Of a DNA stretch of 64,000 nucleotides, positions 58,971 to 64,000 are shown in pieces. The DNA is taken from positions 1 to 64,000 of the forward strand of contig JADJGC010000005.1 in the NCBI GenBank assembly GCA_016708315.1. The letters run 5' to 3'. The notes below the pieces were generated by a model that saw only the letters and a program-made list of their open reading frames with translations, did no database searches and was not told the DNA's origin. Numbering within the stretch: position 1 is the stretch's first letter; every line of letters begins with the position of its first letter. A program made the position numbers and the translations under genes. The stretch comes from a bacterium. GTDB taxonomy: Bacteria > Zixibacteria > MSB-5A5 > CAIYYT01.

Positions 58971-61199
58971 ATGTCCCTCGCTCTACGCACTGCCTACCGT
59001 ATGATCGCTGCATCTTTTGTTCTAATTGTCTTGTTCGCTTTACCATCGCTTGCCGAAACTCTTGCCAAGCGCACCGAATTGACCAGCGAGCAATTCATTA
59101 TTCAGCCTGGCAAGCAATATGAACTGCAGGTCAAGTTTCGCGACAATCTCAAGATGCGTGCCACCGTCGACGGCGGTGTGCAATCCCTCGTGAAAGCAAG
59201 TTTTGACAACGTGGCTCGTACTGCCGCTTCTCTCAATCTCCAGTTCGAGCAATTGATTCAGCTTCCTGATGCCAAAATCGACAAAGTCGAACAGCGTGCC
59301 GCTGAGTATTCCCGCATCGAACAGCCCGACTTGCGCGGAATGATGGTCGTCCGAATTGCGAATGCAACAAATGAGCTATTGCTTCGTGCAGCAGAGACTC
59401 TGCGCGACCTTCCCGAAGTCGAATGGGTGTTTCTCGAAGAACTCAATCCCCCGCCTCCGGGTGACTATGCCCCGCCGACCCCGAATTATGTTCCGCTTCA
59501 GGGATATCGCTCTGCTAATCCCGGTCTGAATGTTGACTACCTCTGGGCTCGCGGCGGCAAGGGTCAAGGCGTGCGTTACAGCGACTGCGAATATGGCTGG
59601 GATGTCGATCACGAAGACTTAGTGGACATTCCGATCGTGGTCGAAGCCGGTCAGACAATGAATTCTCCTTTTGGCACCGACCACGGCACCTCGGCAGTCG
59701 GAATTACCGCCGGTGTTGAGAATGGTTATGGCATAACCGGAATTGCCCCCGATGTCGAAAGCGTCAATGTCTATCCGGAGATCTCTGTTGAACAAGGTTC
59801 GCGCCGGACAACTTGTATCATCAACGCAATTGCCGACTCTGATCCCGGTGATGTCGTCCTGCTTGAGATGCAAACCACTGGCGCAGGCGGCGACTATGCC
59901 CCGGCCGAATACAGCTCATCAGTCTGGACCGCCGTAAAAAATGGCGGCGACCAAGGCGTAATCGTTGTCGCTGCGGCCGGCAACGGCGACCAGAATCTTG
60001 ACAGCGCGCCGTACGCGACCTACATGGCTCGCGGTGACAGTAAATCGATAATTATCGGCGCCGGTTCCGCCAATACTGGCCATAACAAGCTCAGCTTCAG
60101 CACATACGGCAATCGCGTAAACGTGCAAACTTGGGGTGAATTGGTGTTCACCGGCGGATACGGCACACACGCGATTCTTGGCGGCGATTCGAGACAATCG
60201 TATACGGCCACATTTAACGGCACCAGTTCAGCCTCGGCAGTGGCCGCTGGTGCAGTCAGCGCATTGCAGTCGTACGCCCTTCTCACTCTCGCACGACCGC
60301 TAACACCGGCAGAGATGCGTTCATTGCTCATTCAGACAGGCATCCCACAGGGTGCCGGCGGCCATATCGGTCCGTTTATCAATCTCCGCGATGCTGCCAT
60401 CTTCATGGACCAGTTCCTCGTAAACCCGACCGACACCGACAACGATGGTGTTGCTGACGTATTCGACAATTGTCCAATGACTGCCAACGTGACTCAGGAT
60501 GATGTCGACCTCGACGGTATCGGCGACCTGTGCGACTCCGACGCCGACAATGACGGTATTGCCAATATCTCTGACAATTGTCCGTTTGTCGTTAACCTCT
60601 CGCAAAGCAATCTCGACGGTGACAACTATGGCGACGCGTGCGATAACTGCCCGACAATCGTCAACGACGACCAATATGACGAATACTCCGACGGTATCGG
60701 TGATGCCTGTGACGGAGCGATGCACATCCAGAATTACACGATGCCTGACGCCTACAACGGCCAGCCTTACTTTGTCCAGATGACTGCCCTCGGCGGGCTC
60801 GCGCCTTATAGTTGGACATTCCTCGGCGGCGACTTGCCGTTTGGTTGTAACTTCAATGGGGGAACGACCGGCACCATAACCGGCACGCCGACTTTCAACG
60901 CGACTTACTTTTTCACGATTATGGCAGTTGACTCAGACGCGCCATTCAAAGCCGACACTATCAGCGTGAGTGTCACCGTCATCGATCCGCCCTATGTTTG
61001 TGGCGATGCCGACAACAGCGGTGGAGTAACTATCTCCGATGCAGTCTACTTGATTAACTACATTTTCTCAGGTGGTCCGGCGCCGAATCCGGCAGAAGCC
61101 GCCGACGTCGACTGCAGTGGTGGAGTCTCGATTTCCGACGCTGTCTATCTAATAAGCTTCATTTTCTCGGGTGGTGCTGCACCGTGTGCGGGGTGTTAG
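58971..61199 (+). CDS. Subtilisin-like secreted protease with TSP3 and dockerin-like end
   Basis: 742 residues from ATG 58971 (signal [20 protein letters not shown]). The propeptide runs to about 165. The S8 triad is Asp205 ([10 protein letters not shown]), His238 ([11 protein letters not shown]) and Ser419 ([14 protein letters not shown]; the usual Pro after the Ser block is Ala), with the oxyanion Asn in [12 protein letters not shown]3-like calcium repeats ([28 protein letters not shown]), an Ig-like domain as in the gene at 54598, and a dockerin-like pair ([20 protein letters not shown]) ending CAGC follow. Extracellular protease. Confidence 0.85.
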   Translation: MSLALRTAYRMIAASFVLIVLFALPSLAETLAKRTELTSEQFIIQPGKQYELQVKFRDNLKMRATVDGGVQSLVKASFDNVARTAASLNLQFEQLIQLPDAKIDKVEQRAAEYSRIEQPDLRGMMVVRIANATNELLLRAAETLRDLPEVEWVFLEELNPPPPGDYAPPTPNYVPLQGYRSANPGLNVDYLWARGGKGQGVRYSDCEYGWDVDHEDLVDIPIVVEAGQTMNSPFGTDHGTSAVGITAGVENGYGITGIAPDVESVNVYPEISVEQGSRRTTCIINAIADSDPGDVVLLEMQTTGAGGDYAPAEYSSSVWTAVKNGGDQGVIVVAAAGNGDQNLDSAPYATYMARGDSKSIIIGAGSANTGHNKLSFSTYGNRVNVQTWGELVFTGGYGTHAILGGDSRQSYTATFNGTSSASAVAAGAVSALQSYALLTLARPLTPAEMRSLLIQTGIPQGAGGHIGPFINLRDAAIFMDQFLVNPTDTDNDGVADVFDNCPMTANVTQDDVDLDGIGDLCDSDADNDGIANISDNCPFVVNLSQSNLDGDNYGDACDNCPTIVNDDQYDEYSDGIGDACDGAMHIQNYTMPDAYNGQPYFVQMTALGGLAPYSWTFLGGDLPFGCNFNGGTTGTITGTPTFNATYFFTIMAVDSDAPFKADTISVSVTVIDPPYVCGDADNSGGVTISDAVYLINYIFSGGPAPNPAEAADVDCSGGVSISDAVYLISFIFSGGAAPCAGC

Positions 61200-61209
61200 G
61201 AGTATCGTC

Positions 61210-61955
61210 TCATTCAAGCTCCGTATCCTCTGAGTAGTATTCGATCAGACCTGATCTAATTCCGGCAACAATCCATGGCGCCTTGTAGGATCCCACCAGA
61301 AATCCCGATAGGCGCCCTGAATGGAAGTTAGCCAATTCACCTGGCTCCCCGGATACCCCAATCCCTGCACCAAGCTGGATGACCATCATTGCACCTGGCA
61401 CTACATACTCTGCGGCAATTGTATGCGTCGTGTCAGTCGTGAAGACGAGTGTGTCCAGGTAAACCATCAGCTCGGGAGAGACGGAATACACCTGAACACT
61501 AAGAAAGTACTTTTCCGCATCTTGCGATTTTGACCAATTAACTTCGACGGATTCATTTGGTGGCAAGCTGCCCCGGGAGATAGAAGCTCCGTCGGTTCCG
61601 GAATTACGATATCGAGTTCAATTGAGTCTCCGTCAATCATCATGACGACCGGCACATGCTTCACATAGCCGGTGTCGATGTCTCCGTTGAAAACTGGAAA
61701 TCCGTTATCGGTTCGGTACAATGTTCTTTCGAACCATGAAAATCCTGTTACTTCCGGCACCGGGTCTCCTATGAATCCAGCCCCTATTGAGAGTGTCGAT
61801 TGACCGTTTGTTGGAAGTTCTGGAGCAAAACCAACATTGCAGTAAAACAAGACCTCCAACTGTTCGCCACATGTCGGACAATCATCATCCGAACACCCGG
61901 CAGAAAACAACATCACCAGTCCGAGTGCTGTGAGAATTCGAGTAAAAGTAGCCAC
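61210..61955 (-). CDS. Lipoprotein, one frameshift
   Basis: GTG at 61955 (GAGGG upstream) reads VATFTRILTALGLVMLFSAG then C; the next residues SDDDCPTCGEQ are typical of exported lipoproteins here. Near 61566 the frame must shift to continue as SVEVNWSKSQDAEKYFLSVQ (fibronectin-like). Family not recognised; about 248 residues in all. Confidence 0.5.
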
Positions 61956-62105
61956 TTTTGTACCCTCGTAGTTTGACTTTGAGTTTATTTGTGAATCAAA
62001 GTAGTATGTACGCATTTGATTTTCAAGAAACAATCAGGACAGCTTTGATTGTTCAGATATCTTTCGCGTGCAAGATTGACGATTTCGCCAACTCCGACTT
62101 TGGTG

Positions 62106-62164
62106 GTGGAGTGACTATCTCCGATGCAGTCTACTTGATTAACTACATGTTTTCAGGCGGTCCG
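62106..62164 (+). pseudogene. Orphan dockerin-repeat fragment
   Basis: Nearly identical to 61021-61079 within the subtilase gene (about 4-5 mismatches in 59 bp): [20 protein letters not shown]. No start or signal peptide is attached, and the frame soon loses homology. A broken copy left by duplication. Confidence 0.65.
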
Positions 62165-62312
62165 ATGCGCTCCGTGACGTGCCGAACAGTTAGTTTTCCG
62201 GACTGCTGCTATCTCGCATTCAAAACAAAACATTAGTCCCTTGACAACGTAAGTACAACAGAGCATTCTTGATACTAACCCTGTATACTGAGCCAAACTG
62301 GAGGTCTCTACT

Positions 62313-63747
62313 ATGAAGAAATTTGCTATTGTTATCCAATTCGCCTTGGCCGCTCTGACCCTAATTCTTGCAAGCCCGCCGGCAGAGTCGGCGAACCCTA
62401 AAGCCGCTGATGTTGTCGTCCTCGATTTCTTCTATCAGTATATCGATTACGCAACTCCATCCGACTTGCCGATGCACTTGCGCATCGCCGCCTCCGTCAA
62501 TGCAGCAACCGATCTCGCCGCGGCCGTAGGAAGCGATGTCGACGCTCTTACATTGATGAAACATACCCGGAATCCATTGGTGTTTATGCCGGCCTCCGAT
62601 ACAACCTACACTTGGGTCGGTTCCAGCTGGGTGCCCGATACGCGCACCACTTATTCCTATACCGGTGGCAAGAAGAACACCGTGATGACTGAAGAATACT
62701 CAGGCGCCGTTTGGCAAATGCGCACGAACTTAGTCTACAGCTATAACGGCAGCGGCTATCTGTCCACCTATCGTTTGCAAAACTGGAGCGGCACTGCCTG
62801 GGAGGATGCCTTCCGTTATACGACGACATACACCGGTGCGCTTCCAACCGAAACGTTAACCGAACACTGGGATACCGGCGCGTGGACCAATCTCAGCAAG
62901 ACCGTCAATACCTACGACGGCAGTTCGCGCGTAGTGACGATCCAATCTTATACCTGGGCCGACCCCGACTGGATGGAACTTTACAAGAGCACCAATACCT
63001 ACGACGGCGCGGCGATTTGACTGTGGTGCTGAACCAACTTGCCTTGGGCTTCACCTACTTGGATCAGACGCGGACATTGTTTGTATATGACGGCAACCAT
63101 CACCCGACTTCAGCGATAAATCAATCCTGGAACATCGGCCTGTCGGTTTGGGAGAACCAGTCAAGATCCGAATCTGAATATAACGGACTTGGCAACCGCA
63201 CTCTGGAGCGGGAATCTAACTGGATCAGCGGGGCTTGGTTGGCGACGGATGTCGATACTTTCAAATACAACGGCCTCAACCAGAACAACCAAAGCGTCCA
63301 CTGGGACATTCCCGGCAATGAGGTGACCCGCGATGATATAAGCTACGACGGTTCCGGCAATCTGGTCGAGGTCATCAGCTACGTCTTCTTTGGATCCTGG
63401 TTCCCACTGATCGCTATGTGATTGTCTATACTTCGGTTGCCGTCAAGGTCGATGACACCGCGCTTCCAGGTGATTTTGCCCTGTTGCAAAATCATCCGAA
63501 TCCGTTTAATCCAACGACGACGATTCGCTATAGTCTCTCACGGCCGCATCTGGTACAAATCGAGGTTTACAACGTGCTGGGGCAATTGGTTTCAACACTT
63601 GAAAACTCCGAGCAAGGTGTCGGAGTATATGAGACGACATGGGATGGCACAAACGCCAACGGACAGAATGTTGCCAGCGGTGTTTACTTCTACCGACTGA
63701 AGGCGGGTGAATTTGTACAGACCTGCAAGATGGTCTTGTCGCGCTAA
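62313..63747 (+). CDS. Secreted protein with type IX-like tail, two frameshifts
   Basis: Signal MKKFAIVIQFALAALTLILA, then Trp/Tyr-rich repeat sequence with the pattern Y-x-Y-x-G-x-x-x-x (for example TYTWVGSSWVPDTRTTYSY, YNGLNQNNQSVHWD) resembling YD/RHS-like repeats. Frame changes near 63010 and 63410 link three pieces. It ends with the sorting tail NHPNPFNPTTTIRYSLSRPH ... ASGVYFYRLKAGEFVQTCKM. About 475 residues. TTGACA at 62241 may be its -35 box. Confidence 0.65.
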
Positions 63748-63764
63748 GCTGACTTCTACAAATC

Positions 63765-63797
63765 AAAAAGCCGGTGACACAAGTCGCCGGCTTTTTT
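63765..63797 (+). terminator. Intrinsic terminator
   Basis: AAAAAGCCGG...CCGGCTTTTTT with a GAC/GTC extension and a T6 tract, 18 nt after the last stop. Confidence 0.85.
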
Positions 63798-63978
63798 ATT
63801 GGTTGAGTTTTCGACTTCATTTTCGCGGCAGTATTATCAGCGTATCTTCGATAGCATAACCCTCAACCGCCGGCACAACCAACGCCAAGTTTTCTCCACA
63901 AGTTTAATCTTGACAATATCAATCCATTTTTGTTACTTTTTGCAGATAACAACATGCCCCAAAAATCAGGAGACCACA

Positions 63979-64000
63979 GTGAAACGAAATGCTCTTTTCG
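63979..64000 (+). CDS. Start of next gene, truncated by window end
   Basis: AGGAG 7 nt before GTG at 63979, then AAACGAAATGCTCTTTTC (MKRNALF), a likely signal-peptide start. Nothing more can be said. Confidence 0.5.

Noticed and set aside
60321..60725. Long minus-strand frame inside the subtilase gene
   Set aside because: A shadow of the Asp-rich TSP3 repeats; Val/Ile-rich low-complexity composition.

Overview
The window looks like chromosomal DNA of an uncultured bacterium of the FCB group, most probably candidate phylum Zixibacteria. This is an inference from protein style: secreted proteins ending either in paired dockerin-like repeats (GDADN...[15 protein letters not shown]) or in a type IX-like tail (NYPNPFNP ... 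SGIYFYRL ... RKM), a clade II lipoprotein nitrous oxide reductase, many Rrf2/ECF/NarL-type regulators and a PEGA-type kinase-like module. No rRNA or CRISPR array was seen. One tRNA gene (Ser-GGA) is present.

Layout. 1-8.5 kb: a damaged integrative region. It holds an XRE/ImmA-type regulatory pair, a second small XRE regulator, a helix-turn-helix/zinc-ribbon protein, a tyrosine recombinase and a type III restriction-modification system (mod, res), followed by a duplicated res 3' tail. Almost every gene here needs one or more frameshifts to read through. 8.8-19.2 kb (minus strand): a nitrous oxide respiration locus. An Rrf2 regulator with a three-Cys cluster motif and an obvious operator leads into a cytochrome c lipoprotein, nosZ, a NosB-like membrane protein, nosL, nosD, nosF and nosY, then a heme-copper-oxidase-like protein that has lost its catalytic ligands and is joined to a hemerythrin domain, and an octaheme cytochrome of the hydroxylamine oxidoreductase family. 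19.7-24.7 kb (minus): two tandem small membrane proteins, a beta-barrel protein, a glycine-zipper lipoprotein, two overlapping ECF-sigma-like genes and two tandem NarL-type response regulators.

25-37 kb: a GT4 glycosyltransferase with a helical C-terminal domain followed by a GH130 phosphorylase, a GAF-PAS-LuxR regulator, a 1350-residue secreted multidomain protein, a DUF3494 ice-binding-like lipoprotein and small envelope proteins. 37.5-43.2 kb: housekeeping-type genes (GNAT, fused PabB-PabC, DUF853 ATPase, DUF1697), small hypotheticals and tRNA-Ser. 43.3-47.8 kb (minus): a tight three-gene unit of a predicted catalytically dead Ser/Thr kinase with PEGA domains, a double-FHA protein and an apparently active PP2C phosphatase. 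48-64 kb: secreted proteins with sorting tails or dockerin-like ends, a lone PTS EIIA, a TPR histidine kinase, CoaX, and a subtilisin-like protease.

Frameshifts also occur outside the first 8.5 kb (near 8950, 9600, 12590, 18880, 41720, 42870, 61566, 63010 and 63410), one or two per gene and always leaving coherent family sequence on both sides. Draft-assembly indels are therefore a serious alternative to real gene decay. The best candidates for new biology are the degenerate oxidase-hemerythrin protein inside the nos locus, the pseudokinase-FHA-PP2C unit, the Rrf2 operator circuit, and the dockerin-bearing secreted proteins without a visible cohesin.
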